DNA of 64,000 nt from Oceanobacillus limi (GTDB taxonomy: Bacteria; Bacillota; Bacilli; Bacillales; Amphibacillaceae), in NCBI RefSeq assembly GCF_900111445.1, contig NZ_FOHE01000003.1, positions 187,729 through 251,728 on the forward strand, given 5' to 3'. The position numbers were made by a program, and so were the translations under genes. Shown here piece after piece: positions 43,882-53,160 of the stretch. The number at the start of each line of letters is the position of its first letter. Position 1 is the stretch's first letter. The notes under the pieces are model-generated. The model had not been told where the DNA came from. It ran no database searches and was given only the letters and a program-made list of their open reading frames with translations.

Positions 43882-45423
43882 ATGAAGAAAGAGAGAAATA
43901 AACTGATGCATCTGATGGCGGGTGCCGTGGTCTTATTGATGGTTATTATTACGATTTTAGGAAGAGGGTTTCATTTATTCGATTTCTCCCATGGAAATGG
44001 AAGTATGGTGACTACCTCTGAAATCGAGGCACAATATGGAGTAGCACTACATACATTGTTTATTTTACCAATCATACTAATCGCAATAAGTTTGATTTTA
44101 TATCGTAAGAACAAAACGCACCGTCTTATCCCATATCTTTTGACATTAGTACTAACGTTTGGAAGTATTGCCATTATTGCCGGTGGTAGTGGTAGAGTGG
44201 AGTTTCATTTTAGTATTTTCATGGTGGTTGCAGCTTTAGGATACTATCAAGAAATCAAATTGATTTTGTTAATGACTGTTATTTTTGCGGTGCAACATCT
44301 ACTAGGTCTTTTATTTTTTCCAGAAATTGTGTTTGGTGTGGAAAATTATATGTTTTCGATGTTTTTGTGGCATGCAATTTTCCTAGTCCTTACATCAACT
44401 GCAGTAAGCTGGCAAGTACATAATGGCAAAAAAATTGAAGCTTTCTATCAGGAGAAACAAAAAGAACAACGAAAAAACATAATTGAGGATATTGTTGGTC
44501 GTTTATCAACAACTTCTGGTCAGATATCAACTGTATCTGAAACATTAACCACTAATACAAAAGGGTCCTATGATGCTAGTGGACAATTAGCGGCTTCTAT
44601 GAAACAAGTATCATCTAGTATTGAGCATCAATTGGATTTAATTGAGGATAACATGGACGCTATTTCTCAAATAAATGAAGGAATTAAAAGTATTAATGAT
44701 ACGGCACAAACGGTTGCAATGAATTCAACTTCGTCTGCAGAAGATGCTCAACATGGAAGCAAATTAATCGAGCGTTTATTAATGCAAATGAAAGAGATTA
44801 ATAAAAATGTAGATGAGTCTTATACGAAGGTTAAAGAACTTCTCCAACGCTCCCAATCCATTGAAAATATTGTGGAAGTCATTTCCGATATTTCCGAGCA
44901 AACAAATCTACTAGCTTTGAACGCGTCCATCGAAGCTGCCAGAGCAGGTGAATCTGGAAAAGGCTTTGCAGTAGTTGCAGAAGAAGTTCGAAAGTTAGCG
45001 GAACAATCGCAGGAAGCTACGAAAAATATTTCAGAGATTATCCAACAAATTTTATCCGAGACGGATCAATCTGTTCAGTATATGGAACATGTTAACGGTT
45101 CTACAAGCGAAGGTTTGAGCGTTGCAGAAAAATCAAATCAAGTATTTCAACAAATTACCAAATCATCGAATAACGTTGCTTCCCAAGTGCAAGGAGTTTC
45201 TTCTTTAACGAAAGAATTGGCTCAGTCTTCAGAGAGGATGAATACATCCATGGAACAGATTACGGAATCTGCGAAACAATCTGTTTCTGGGACAAAAGAA
45301 GGAATGCATGCTACGGATCGCCAGCATGAGTTAACCGAAACAACCGTCGAGGTGTCCAATAAATTAAATAACCTAACCACAGAATTAGAAGATATCATTC
45401 GAACACTAAAGAACGAAGGATAA
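43882..45423 (+). CDS. Methyl-accepting chemotaxis protein with a multi-TM N-terminal sensor
   Basis: 513 residues. The first ~190 residues have about six membrane segments and no large extracellular domain. There is no HAMP domain. The cytoplasmic coiled-coil signalling domain carries the canonical tip [54 protein letters not shown] (~329-382). The layout suggests sensing within or near the membrane. It is followed at once by an inverted family A pair. Confidence 0.92.
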   Translation: MKKERNKLMHLMAGAVVLLMVIITILGRGFHLFDFSHGNGSMVTTSEIEAQYGVALHTLFILPIILIAISLILYRKNKTHRLIPYLLTLVLTFGSIAIIAGGSGRVEFHFSIFMVVAALGYYQEIKLILLMTVIFAVQHLLGLLFFPEIVFGVENYMFSMFLWHAIFLVLTSTAVSWQVHNGKKIEAFYQEKQKEQRKNIIEDIVGRLSTTSGQISTVSETLTTNTKGSYDASGQLAASMKQVSSSIEHQLDLIEDNMDAISQINEGIKSINDTAQTVAMNSTSSAEDAQHGSKLIERLLMQMKEINKNVDESYTKVKELLQRSQSIENIVEVISDISEQTNLLALNASIEAARAGESGKGFAVVAEEVRKLAEQSQEATKNISEIIQQILSETDQSVQYMEHVNGSTSEGLSVAEKSNQVFQQITKSSNNVASQVQGVSSLTKELAQSSERMNTSMEQITESAKQSVSGTKEGMHATDRQHELTETTVEVSNKLNNLTTELEDIIRTLKNEG

Positions 45424-45436
45424 ATGTCGAATTTTG

Positions 45437-45481
45437 TCGGTGCCAGGCACCTGTCGAATTTCGACAGGTGCCTGGCACCGA
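45437..45481. repeat. Near-perfect palindrome made of two family A units
   Basis: GGTGCCAGGCACCTGTCGAA (45439-45458), one T, then its exact complement (45460-45479), extended by TC/GA pairs at both ends. The inner 41 bp is identical to 50657-50697. It directly follows the chemotaxis gene and can form a very stable hairpin. Confidence 0.9.
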
Positions 45482-45617
45482 TGCCGACATTGAACTACAC
45501 TAGGTAGTATTATTTTTACAATTTATTTATTCATGCTTAATGTGGTGTTAATAAACGGGGATTATAATGTAGATAGATGTTCAGTAGTTGGAGGAAAATA
45601 GTATGGGGAGGAATTAT

Positions 45618-45746
45618 ATGAATAACTGTAATCCTATAAAGGTCAAATCGTTTCGTAAAGGATTTATGTATGTACTAGTTTTTCCGTTATTATTATTCGT
45701 CGTTTACAAGAAAGTCAGGCGAAATGAGGAGTATGTACGTATTTGA
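45618..45746 (+). CDS. Small single-TM peptide (42 aa)
   Basis: ATG 45618 has GGGAGGA 5-6 nt upstream. The product begins MNNCNPIKVKSFRKGF, has one hydrophobic span (MYVLVFPLLLFVVY) and a charged tail (KKVRRNEEYVRI). Unknown. The ribosome site, basic-flanked TM and position support a real small membrane protein, but length makes it uncertain. Confidence 0.45.
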   Translation: MNNCNPIKVKSFRKGFMYVLVFPLLLFVVYKKVRRNEEYVRI

Positions 45747-45956
45747 ACCATCGATCCCATGAAAACCAATGAACAAAACAAAAATCTTAATAATGTGTAC
45801 CCCCCTTTTTATATAAAACGAACATCAATTATTAGTTGTTAGACTATTGATTGGTGTTCATTTTTTTACAGTAAAATTACAGTAAGTTTATAAAGAGTTG
45901 AAGGTTATATGGAATACTTGTAAGTAAATGATATTCATATTCTAGGAGGCGATTAA

Positions 45957-46280
45957 TTGGAAAGAAATAAGTCTTTTGCCGGGATAGGAATGAGCTATTT
46001 GATTGCTACGAGGTTAATGCAAAAGGAAGTGATGTCTGTTGTCAATCAACCTATCACCGGGATAGGAGCACAAGAATTAAATCGATCAAATTCAATTTTT
46101 ATTATAGGGTGGATAGGGTTATACCATCCCTTTAAAAATAATTACTTTTCCAATTTGGATTACGCTTCTGGTAATCAAAAATTTCGTGTCAGATTTCTTA
46201 GATCAGCACAGACTAGTTTAAGAATTTTTTCAGTGAAAAAAATGTTAAAGAAGCCGCCACCAAGGAAAAACCATGCGTAA
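45957..46280 (+). CDS. Hypothetical protein (107 aa)
   Basis: TTG start with TAGGAGGCG at the proper distance. No recognised family. The N-terminal half repeats a short idea (FAGIGMSYLIATRLMQKEV, ITGIGAQELNRSN), followed by a basic C-terminal half. The ~210 bp upstream holds only A+T-rich DNA and a weak hairpin. Could be a degraded gene. Confidence 0.45.
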   Translation: MERNKSFAGIGMSYLIATRLMQKEVMSVVNQPITGIGAQELNRSNSIFIIGWIGLYHPFKNNYFSNLDYASGNQKFRVRFLRSAQTSLRIFSVKKMLKKPPPRKNHA

Positions 46281-46301
46281 ATTCGTAAACGGAGGTGTAC
46301 C

Positions 46302-46361
46302 ATGCGCTTTTTGGTTAAGGTTTGTGTCTGTTTGATTGTAGCCGTGCTGTATTTCGTTTGA
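46302..46361 (+). CDS. Putative 19-residue hydrophobic peptide
   Basis: ATG 46302 is 4 nt after GGAGGTG (46291-46297). The peptide is one basic-ended hydrophobic helix (MRFLVKVCVCLIVAVLYFV). It could be a micro-protein, or the start of a decayed gene. Support is only the ribosome site and composition. Confidence 0.35.
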   Translation: MRFLVKVCVCLIVAVLYFV

Positions 46362-46404
46362 TAAATTTAAAGGCAAAATTATCAATACGAAAAGGGTGAA
46401 TGGA

Positions 46405-46740
46405 ATGATGAAATTTTTATATGATCAGGATAATCACCTATTTCACATGGTTAATCAAAATTTTGAACAGTGTGTTTTACAAAGGCTTTTTCAAAAGGCA
46501 ACGCATGCAAAAGGGGCTAGGTATACCAATTCTTCTGACTAACTCATTCTACTCAAATCAATGGGACAGCAAAGATTGTTGCGCTCGCAAGTGAAATCTC
46601 TTTAACAGTTAGTCATATCCCAATCAGACTACTCAAGAGAATATATCCACGCACCAGACCATATCTCATCCTTTCTGATTGTCACGTTACAGATCATCGT
46701 TTACAGCTGAATGGAAATGCTCTACAGGGGATGGCATAGG
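46405..46740 (+). pseudogene. Possible frameshifted small gene
   Basis: ATG 46405 follows AAGGGTG and opens 45 codons (MMKFLYDQDNHLFHMVNQNF...) to a stop at 46542. From there another frame stays open for 66 codons (THSTQINGTAKIVALASEISL...) to TAG at 46740, without its own start. Joining the frames would give about 110 residues. Not recognised; may equally be chance. Confidence 0.25.
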
Positions 46741-46901
46741 ATAAGATGTGCAAATTATTTTATAACGTGGAGTAGTTCACCTTTAAAGGGATGAGCTGAC
46801 TCTTTTTTTATTTACCAATGTTTTACATGAAATTTAAAGTAGATTAATAGTTGTTGGTTATGATAGTTGTGTTTCATAAATTACAGAGGGGAGAATCGGA
46901 T

Positions 46902-47990
46902 ATGAAAAATAAAATGTTATTCATGGTAATGGCTGTGCTAATGATTGTTTTTATTATTGGGTGTTCGAATGACCAAGAAAGTTCAGGAAATAATTCAGTT
47001 GATACCAGCAAAACAGAAGCAACTGGTGAGAATGATTCTGGAGAAGGAAATATCGAAATTGATGAACTTTCGATTGGATTCGTACCTTCAAGAGATCCAG
47101 ATGAGATCATTACAGCTACTGAACCATTAAAGAATTTGTTAACGGAGGAATTAGCATCTTTAGGCTACGATGTAGGAAATATTGATATAACAGTTGGAAC
47201 GAACTATGAGGCTGTAGGAGAAGCTCTTTCAGCTGGTACAACAGATGTGGGTCTGATTCCAGGTGGTACATATGTTTTATATGATGACGGAGCAGAGGTT
47301 GCTTTAACTGCAACTCGTGCCGGATTAAGTAATGATTCTGATGCAGCGAAAGATTGGAACGAAAATAAACCAACCGAGCCTAGGGACGATCAAGTAACGT
47401 ATTACCGTGCATTATTAATTGCAGGACCATCTGAAAAAGGACAAGCATTGGCAGATAAAGTGAACAATGGTGAAGAATTGACCTTTGATGAATTAAATGA
47501 AGCGTCCTGGTCTGTTATGTCATCTTCATCACCAGCAGGCTATATCTATCCAGCATTATGGCTTCAAGAAAATTATAATAAGACGATCACAGATCTAGAT
47601 CAGGTTGTTCAAGCCGATTCCTATGGTAGTGCTTTCGCTCGTTTAGCTGCAGGGCAAACCGATATTTTAGTAACGTATGCAGATGCTAGAAGAGATAATG
47701 AACAAAGCTGGACAGATGATTTTGGTCGTGATGCGTCTATTTGGGATGAAACCAATGTAATTGGAGTAACCCCGGGAATCTATAATGATACGGTAAGTGT
47801 GAGCAAGAACTCAGATATTATGGATGATGATTTGAAATCTGCAATACAGGAAGCATTTATTAATATAGGAGAAAGCGAAGAAGGCAAAGAAGTTATTAGT
47901 ATTTATAGTCATGAAGGATACCAAAAGGCTCAGGATTCTGACTATGATCATGAACGAGAAGCACAAAAAATTGTTCAAAGCTTAAATTAG
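46902..47990 (+). CDS. phnD: Phosphonate-type ABC transporter substrate-binding lipoprotein
   Basis: 362 residues from ATG 46902 (GAGGGGAGAA upstream). Signal peptide with lipobox IIGC (~18-21), a low-complexity linker, then the PhnD fold: LSIGFVPSRDPDEIITATEPLKNLL, NYEAVGEALSAGTTDVGLIPGGTYVLY, SSSSPAGYIYPALWLQENY, DSYGSAFARLAAGQTDILVTYADARR. It captures phosphonate, phosphite or a related oxyanion outside the membrane. The ATPase and two permeases follow. No phosphonate-degrading enzyme is visible. Confidence 0.9.
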   Translation: MKNKMLFMVMAVLMIVFIIGCSNDQESSGNNSVDTSKTEATGENDSGEGNIEIDELSIGFVPSRDPDEIITATEPLKNLLTEELASLGYDVGNIDITVGTNYEAVGEALSAGTTDVGLIPGGTYVLYDDGAEVALTATRAGLSNDSDAAKDWNENKPTEPRDDQVTYYRALLIAGPSEKGQALADKVNNGEELTFDELNEASWSVMSSSSPAGYIYPALWLQENYNKTITDLDQVVQADSYGSAFARLAAGQTDILVTYADARRDNEQSWTDDFGRDASIWDETNVIGVTPGIYNDTVSVSKNSDIMDDDLKSAIQEAFINIGESEEGKEVISIYSHEGYQKAQDSDYDHEREAQKIVQSLN

Positions 47991-48142
47991 GGGTATTTTA
48001 CCCCACATGCAACGGGTAGTAAGAAATCAACACAGAAATTCAAGGAAACGGTTGTAAAAACTATCCGTTGATTTAACTTTAAGTATGGGTTACAGGCCCC
48101 CTTCACGGATTTAGTTAGCAGTAACCATTAAAAACTGCTATG

Positions 48143-48176
48143 AATAAGGACATCAATCCTGGTGTTCTTATTTTCA
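48143..48176 (+). terminator. Attenuating terminator between phnD and phnC
   Basis: AATAAGGACATCA (48143-48155) pairs, with G-T wobbles, with TGGTGTTCTTATT (48160-48172), then TTTT. Partial read-through would give more binding protein than ATPase and permease, a common pattern. The ~150 bp before it has another weak hairpin (GGGGTATTTTACCCC) at the phnD stop. Confidence 0.7.
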
Positions 48177-48234
48177 TTCCATCGTGCTAAAAGAGCGAAG
48201 CAAGTTCAATTCCTTAGATTGGAGATTTCTTTTG

Positions 48235-49014
48235 ATGATTGAATTTATCGATGTCCACAAAACCTATACAAACGAAGTAAAGGCACTGCATGCAATTAAT
48301 CTAAAGATAGAACAGGGAGAGTTTGTTGCGATTATTGGGCTGTCAGGTGCCGGCAAATCCACCTTATTACGTTGTATCAATCGCATGCATGATATAACAA
48401 AGGGGAAATTAATCGTTAACAATATTGATGTAGCAACATTAAAAGGAAAGGAGATTCGTCGCTTTCGTAGGAAAATTGGGATGATTTTTCAATCCTTTAA
48501 TTTAGTTACGAGAACTACAGTATTAAAGAACGTACTTGTTTCCTTTGTTCCAGATGCTCCGTTATGGAGGAAATGGACTGGTGTTTTTTCGAAACAGCAT
48601 AAATTCCAAGCTCTAACAGCGCTCGATAAGGTGGGTATTTTAGATAAAGCATACGTCCGGGTTGATCAGCTTTCTGGTGGACAGCAGCAACGTGTTTCTC
48701 TAGCTCGAACCTTAGCACAGCACCCTGATATTATTTTGGCGGATGAACCAATTGCATCATTAGATCCAGTTACTTCAAAACAAGTAATGGACGATCTTAA
48801 GGACATTAATCAAAATATGGAAATGACCATCCTCATGAATATCCATCATGTAGAGGTTGCGTTGGAGTATGCAGACCGAATTATAGGTGTACGAAAAGGC
48901 GAGATTGTTTATGACGGGAAGGCAGCGGATGTTACGCAGGACATTTTAGACGATATTTATGGTGGAAAACGTGAAGATATGGAGACCATAGAACAGGAGG
49001 AAGCATATGTATGA
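48235..49014 (+). CDS. phnC: Phosphonate-type ABC transporter ATP-binding protein
   Basis: 259 residues from ATG 48235 (GGAGA upstream). Walker A GLSGAGKST, Q-loop IFQSFNLVTR, signature LSGGQQQRVSLART, Walker B DIILADEPIASLD, H-loop NIHHVEVAL. The last codons overlap the permease start by 8 nt. Confidence 0.93.
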   Translation: MIEFIDVHKTYTNEVKALHAINLKIEQGEFVAIIGLSGAGKSTLLRCINRMHDITKGKLIVNNIDVATLKGKEIRRFRRKIGMIFQSFNLVTRTTVLKNVLVSFVPDAPLWRKWTGVFSKQHKFQALTALDKVGILDKAYVRVDQLSGGQQQRVSLARTLAQHPDIILADEPIASLDPVTSKQVMDDLKDINQNMEMTILMNIHHVEVALEYADRIIGVRKGEIVYDGKAADVTQDILDDIYGGKREDMETIEQEEAYV

Positions 49015-49822
49015 TAAAATTTTTCGACCAAAAAAAATGGTCCTTCCGAATGGGAAAATTGTCTTAGAAAAACGTTCCAAAACACCACTCATCCTATTAG
49101 TACTAATTATTTCGATTTACTATTCCATTCAATTAACGAACTTTGAAATTTCCATAATTAAGGACCGTTGGAATGAATTTTTTGTTATTGTTTGGGAAAT
49201 GTTGCCACCGAACTGGCAATATACATCGAAACTATGGGAAGCGTTATTGGATACGATTAAAATGTCCTTACTTGGTTCCGGTATAGGGGCATTAGCTGCC
49301 ATTCCCGTAGCGATGCTTGCCTCAGTAAATATCATGACAAATAAAGTGATAGCAATTGCGAGTAAGGTACTTCTTAGTCTGTTGCGGACCTTACCTACTC
49401 TCGTTTCTGCATTAATTGCTACATTTATATTTGGATTAGGTACAACGGCTGGAACGGTGGCGATTTTTCTTTTTACATTAGCGTATGTGGGAAAATTATT
49501 ATATGAACAAATTGAAAATGTTGATATGGATGCATTTGAGGCGATGGAAGCAATCGGAATGACAAGAATACAAGCGTTTCGTTATGCGGTTATCCCACAA
49601 ATTCTCCCAAATTATTTATCTACTTCACTCTTTTGTTTTGAAGGAAATGTTCGATATGCAGCCATTCTAGGCTATGTTGGTGCAGGTGGAATCGGGCTAA
49701 TATTGAACGAGAACCTTGGATGGCGAGATTATTCAAGTGTAGGAATGATTCTACTCTTACTAGTTGTTACGGTATTCCTTATTGAAACCGTTAGCGAACA
49801 TTTTCGAAAAAAATTAATGTAA
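49007..49822 (+). CDS. phnE: Phosphonate-type ABC permease 1
   Basis: 271 residues with about six TM segments. PhnE signatures: LLDTIKMSLLGSGIGALAAIPVAMLAS, LLRTLPTLVSALIATFIFGLG and the EAA loop AFEAMEAIGMTRIQAFRYAVIPQILPNYLSTSLFCFEGNVRYAAILGYVGAGGIG. ACAGGAGGAAG precedes the ATG. Confidence 0.92.
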   Translation: MYDKIFRPKKMVLPNGKIVLEKRSKTPLILLVLIISIYYSIQLTNFEISIIKDRWNEFFVIVWEMLPPNWQYTSKLWEALLDTIKMSLLGSGIGALAAIPVAMLASVNIMTNKVIAIASKVLLSLLRTLPTLVSALIATFIFGLGTTAGTVAIFLFTLAYVGKLLYEQIENVDMDAFEAMEAIGMTRIQAFRYAVIPQILPNYLSTSLFCFEGNVRYAAILGYVGAGGIGLILNENLGWRDYSSVGMILLLLVVTVFLIETVSEHFRKKLM

Positions 49823-49838
49823 AGGGAGTTTGCTAGTC

Positions 49839-50645
49839 ATGATGACATTGGAGAAACAGCTACATAATGCACCAAAAAACAACCGTTATCTATTAATGGT
49901 TACTGTAATTATCTTACTATTGTTTACCTGGTCCATTACAGCCTTAAACTTTAATAACATAGAGCAAAGTGGAATGGTTATCGCTTCAAATCTTGTAAAG
50001 GGTTTGTTAAACCCAGATTTGGATCTTTTATTTGATTTCACTTCTAGTGGCATTATGTATTTATTAATGGAAACAATTGCTATCGCTTTTTTAGGAACGA
50101 TTATTGGATCTATTTTAGCCATTCCACTTGCTTTTCTCTCTGCTAGTTCCATTGTACCATCTCTGGTTGCCTATATTATAAGATTGTTACTGATTGTGGT
50201 TCGTACCGTTCCAGCATTGGTATATGGGCTGATGCTGATTCGGGTAACGGGTCCTGGTCCATTTGCCGGAGTACTTACGATCGCCTTCGTATCGATTGGG
50301 ATGCTATCTAAATTGTTTGTTGATGCTATTGAGGATTTAGATACTGATGTGCTGGAGTCAATGGCTTCATTGGGGTGTTCTACAATGGAGAAAATTCGAT
50401 ACGGTATCATTCCTCAGTTATTTTCAATGTTTCTATCTATAATGATTTATCGCTTTGACATGAATTTACGTGAAGCTTCTGTTCTAGGGTTAGTTGGAGC
50501 TGGAGGAATTGGTGCCCCATTGATTTTTGCCATGAATGGATATCGGTGGACAGAAGTTGGATCAATATTAATTGGCTTAGTACTCCTAATACTTATTGTT
50601 GAATTGTTCTCGAATCGACTACGCTCAAAATTAGTTCGAGGATAG
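49839..50645 (+). CDS. phnE: Phosphonate-type ABC permease 2
   Basis: 268 residues from ATG 49839, 10 nt after GGGAG; the in-frame TTG 49830 is too close to that site. Same fold as permease 1: METIAIAFLGTIIGSILAIPLAFLSASS, VVRTVPALVYGLMLIRVTG, ESMASLGCSTMEKIRYGIIPQLFSMFLSIMIYRFDMNLREASVLGLVGAGGIG. The two permeases probably form a heterodimer. Confidence 0.92.
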   Translation: MMTLEKQLHNAPKNNRYLLMVTVIILLLFTWSITALNFNNIEQSGMVIASNLVKGLLNPDLDLLFDFTSSGIMYLLMETIAIAFLGTIIGSILAIPLAFLSASSIVPSLVAYIIRLLLIVVRTVPALVYGLMLIRVTGPGPFAGVLTIAFVSIGMLSKLFVDAIEDLDTDVLESMASLGCSTMEKIRYGIIPQLFSMFLSIMIYRFDMNLREASVLGLVGAGGIGAPLIFAMNGYRWTEVGSILIGLVLLILIVELFSNRLRSKLVRG

Positions 50646-50656
50646 TAAAACAATAC

Positions 50657-50697
50657 GGTGCCAGGCACCTGTCGAATTTCGACAGGTGCCTGGCACC
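50657..50697. repeat. Perfect palindrome of two family A units
   Basis: GGTGCCAGGCACCTGTCGAA, one T, and the exact complement; identical over 41 bp to 45439-45479. It follows the phnE2 stop codon by 11 bp. Confidence 0.9.
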
Positions 50698-50795
50698 AAA
50701 TATCTTTTGACATCTTCGTTAAAATGAGGTACATTACTAAAGGCGAATGATTTTCATAAAATATAAATAAACATTCGTATTTAGGGGTGTAAATC

Positions 50796-51776
50796 ATGGA
50801 AAACATATTTGATTACGAAGATATTCAATTAATTCCACGAAAGTGTGTGGTAGACAGTAGATCAGAATGTGATACAACGGTAACGCTCGGAGAAAACACG
50901 TTTAAGCTACCGGTTGTCCCTGCTAATATGCAGACAATTATCGACGAGAACATTGCGCGTTATTTAGCGGAGAATGGTTACTTTTATATTATGCACCGAT
51001 TTGAAGCAGAAAATCGTATTTCTTTTATTGAGGACATGAAAGCGCGTTCGTTGATTGCTTCGATTAGTGTCGGTGTTAAAGCAGAAGAATATGAATTCGT
51101 AGAACGATTAAAGGAAAAACAACTAATACCAGATTATATTACAATAGATATTGCACATGGCCATTCCAATGCAGTAATAGACATGATCCAGCATATTAAG
51201 AAGCATTTACCACAAACCTTCGTTATTGCGGGTAATGTGGGAACTCCTGAAGCAGTGAAAGATTTGGAGCAAGCAGGTGCTGATGCAACAAAAGTTGGAA
51301 TCGGTCCAGGGAAAGTATGTATTACAAAAATCAAAACAGGTTTTGGTACGGGTGGCTGGCAGTTAGCAGCAGTTAAAGCTTGTGCTGAAGTGGCAACAAA
51401 ACCAATTATTGCCGATGGTGGTATCCGTACACATGGGGATATTGCAAAATCCATTCGCTTTGGTGCAACAATGGTTATGATTGGTTCCCTTTTTGCAGGG
51501 CATGAAGAGTCACCTGGCGAATTAGTTGAAAAGGATGGGGTTCGCTACAAGGAATATTTCGGGTCCGCATCTGAATTCCAAAAAGGGGAGAAGAAAAACG
51601 TAGAGGGTAAGAAAATGATTGTAGAATATAAAGGAATATTGCAGGATACGTTGACAGAAATGGAACAGGACCTGCAGTCTTCTATTTCGTATGCTGGTGG
51701 AACCTCCTTAGCAGCAATTCGTGAAGTGGATTATGTTATTGTACGAAATTCGATTTTTAATGGGGATCGAATGTAA
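50796..51776 (+). CDS. guaC: GMP reductase
   Basis: 326 residues: [56 protein letters not shown], the catalytic loop [28 protein letters not shown] (nucleophile Cys), [21 protein letters not shown], and [21 protein letters not shown]. It converts GMP to IMP with NADPH in purine interconversion. It is monocistronic with a terminator. TAGGGGTG is the ribosome site. Confidence 0.96.
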   Translation: MENIFDYEDIQLIPRKCVVDSRSECDTTVTLGENTFKLPVVPANMQTIIDENIARYLAENGYFYIMHRFEAENRISFIEDMKARSLIASISVGVKAEEYEFVERLKEKQLIPDYITIDIAHGHSNAVIDMIQHIKKHLPQTFVIAGNVGTPEAVKDLEQAGADATKVGIGPGKVCITKIKTGFGTGGWQLAAVKACAEVATKPIIADGGIRTHGDIAKSIRFGATMVMIGSLFAGHEESPGELVEKDGVRYKEYFGSASEFQKGEKKNVEGKKMIVEYKGILQDTLTEMEQDLQSSISYAGGTSLAAIREVDYVIVRNSIFNGDRM

Positions 51777-51796
51777 GCGACTGGTCGACAGTGAAA

Positions 51797-51841
51797 GCTA
51801 CTTAATCAATGGAGATTTTCTCCTGATTCAAGTAGTTTTTT
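51797..51841 (+). terminator. Intrinsic terminator after guaC
   Basis: GCTACTTAATCA and TGATTCAAGTAG form the outer stem, GGAGA/TCTCC the inner one, followed by a run of T. Confidence 0.85.
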
Positions 51842-51895
51842 TATAAATTAAGTAAAGTTAAAAATTTGGAGACTTATTTCGTTCATTACAGGAAA

Positions 51896-52276
51896 AGCCA
51901 GCTCCAGCGCCAAGCGTAACTTCCTTGGCCACCCGCTGTTGAAGTGGTTCTTATTTTGCGAAGGGTAACTTAGATTAAAATGTTTGGACATTAACGCACC
52001 TGTGGGAAAGCGAAGACGCTGAGACCCCACAGTGAGCGGTCTTTGCGAATGCGGAGTCTCAGCGCGATTGCTAACGGACTGGCTCTGCCAAAGGTTTAGT
52101 CGCACTTATACCCTTGTGGTGAAAGGTAACATCAGTTCCATGTATTTTAAGGTAGGTAGACTAAAACCAGCCTTTACAGACTACGTCGACCTCCCCTTTT
52201 AGCAGGGAGATGTTTTCCTGTATCTCCTGCAGTTTCGTCCAGTTATACGAGTTTTAACGGGCGCATGCACTTTCGT
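51896..52276. repeat. Divergent composite family C-like element
   Basis: It begins AGCCAGCTCCAGCGCCAAGCG and ends GGGCGCATGCACTTT, echoing the ends of the 17384-17652 element (CCAGCGCCCAGAG; GGGCGCTTGCGCTTTT). The middle is different and includes a strong stem CGCTGAGAC (52017-52025) with GTCTCAGCG (52056-52064) in a G+C-rich block that looks like a second repeat type nested inside. The stretch has no gene. Confidence 0.5.
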
Positions 52277-52314
52277 TTTTATGATAAGGTATACAAAAAA
52301 AGGTGGTGGCTGTC

Positions 52315-52778
52315 ATGCAAATTAGAATGTATCAAAAACAGGATACGACAGCGATAATGGAGCTGTTTCAAGAAACAATCCGTACAGTTAATCGCAAAGA
52401 TTATTCTGCAATACAAGTAGCGAAATGGGCTGCTGGAGCCGATGGGCAGGAGGAGAGCTGGCACAAACGCTTAACCGAAAGTACAACTTATGTAGTAGAG
52501 GAAGGTTTATCGTTGGATTTGGAAATCTAAACGATCAAGGGGAGATTGACTTACTTTTTACACATAAAAATTTTCAGGGCAAAGGTATTGCGACGAAACT
52601 ATTACAAAGCCTTGAAAGAACAGCTAGAACAAAAGGGATGACACCCATTACTACGGAGGCTAGTATTACAGCCAAACCATTTTTTTTAGCAAAAGGGTTT
52701 GACGTAGTTAGAAAGCAAAACAAATGCTACCAAGGAATAGAATTTGTGAATTTTGTGATGGCAAAAACATTGGTATAG
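52315..52778 (+). pseudogene. GNAT-family N-acetyltransferase, frameshifted
   Basis: Start ATG 52315 with AAAGGTGGTGG upstream. The first frame encodes MQIRMYQKQDTTAIMELFQETIRTVNRKDYSAIQVAKWA...STTYVVEEG. The second, shifted near 52500-52510, continues FIVGFGNLNDQGEIDLLFTHKNFQGKGIATKLLQSLERTARTKGM...FFLAKGFDVVRKQNKCYQGIEFVNFVMAK. Together they make a full ~154-residue acetyltransferase with the acyl-CoA motif FQGKGIATKLL. A one-base indel in nature or in sequencing would explain it. Confidence 0.8.
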
Positions 52779-52803
52779 TCATCAGCTGGTGCTGGTATTT
52801 CTA

Positions 52804-53160
52804 TTAGAGAAACAGTGAAACAACAGTAGACACGACAAGTAAACTACCCCCAGAAATAAATAGTGGGATCCGAATTGGTAATGTAATAGAAGGAATAGTT
52901 AGGTTTGGATCTCTATTTTCTACTTGATTAACTACCTCTTCTCTTTTATTTACTTTTTTAAAAAAGTAATGAAAACTTTTAATAATTCCGTTGAAGAAAC
53001 CTACCTGAATAATATGCATTACAGCACCAGTTATGGTGAGAAAAAGGGAGCATAAAAATAATGTATTGATCCAATTCCAGAATGTAAACGAATAAAGACC
53101 TGTTATGATTAAAGAAGAAATAATTGTGATTACTAGTATTCGCATCGTTGTACGTAACAT
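52804..53160 (-). CDS. DUF3899-type small membrane protein
   Basis: 118 residues; ATG 53160 follows GGAGGC. Three hydrophobic segments (RILVITIISSLIITGLYSF; TLFLCSLFLTITGAVMHIIQVGFFNGI; a C-terminal LFISGGSLLVVSTVVSLFL) separated by a basic loop. The FNGIIKSFHYFFKK region resembles the DUF3899 family of Bacillaceae. Function unknown. Confidence 0.7.
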   Translation of the reverse strand: MLRTTMRILVITIISSLIITGLYSFTFWNWINTLFLCSLFLTITGAVMHIIQVGFFNGIIKSFHYFFKKVNKREEVVNQVENRDPNLTIPSITLPIRIPLFISGGSLLVVSTVVSLFL

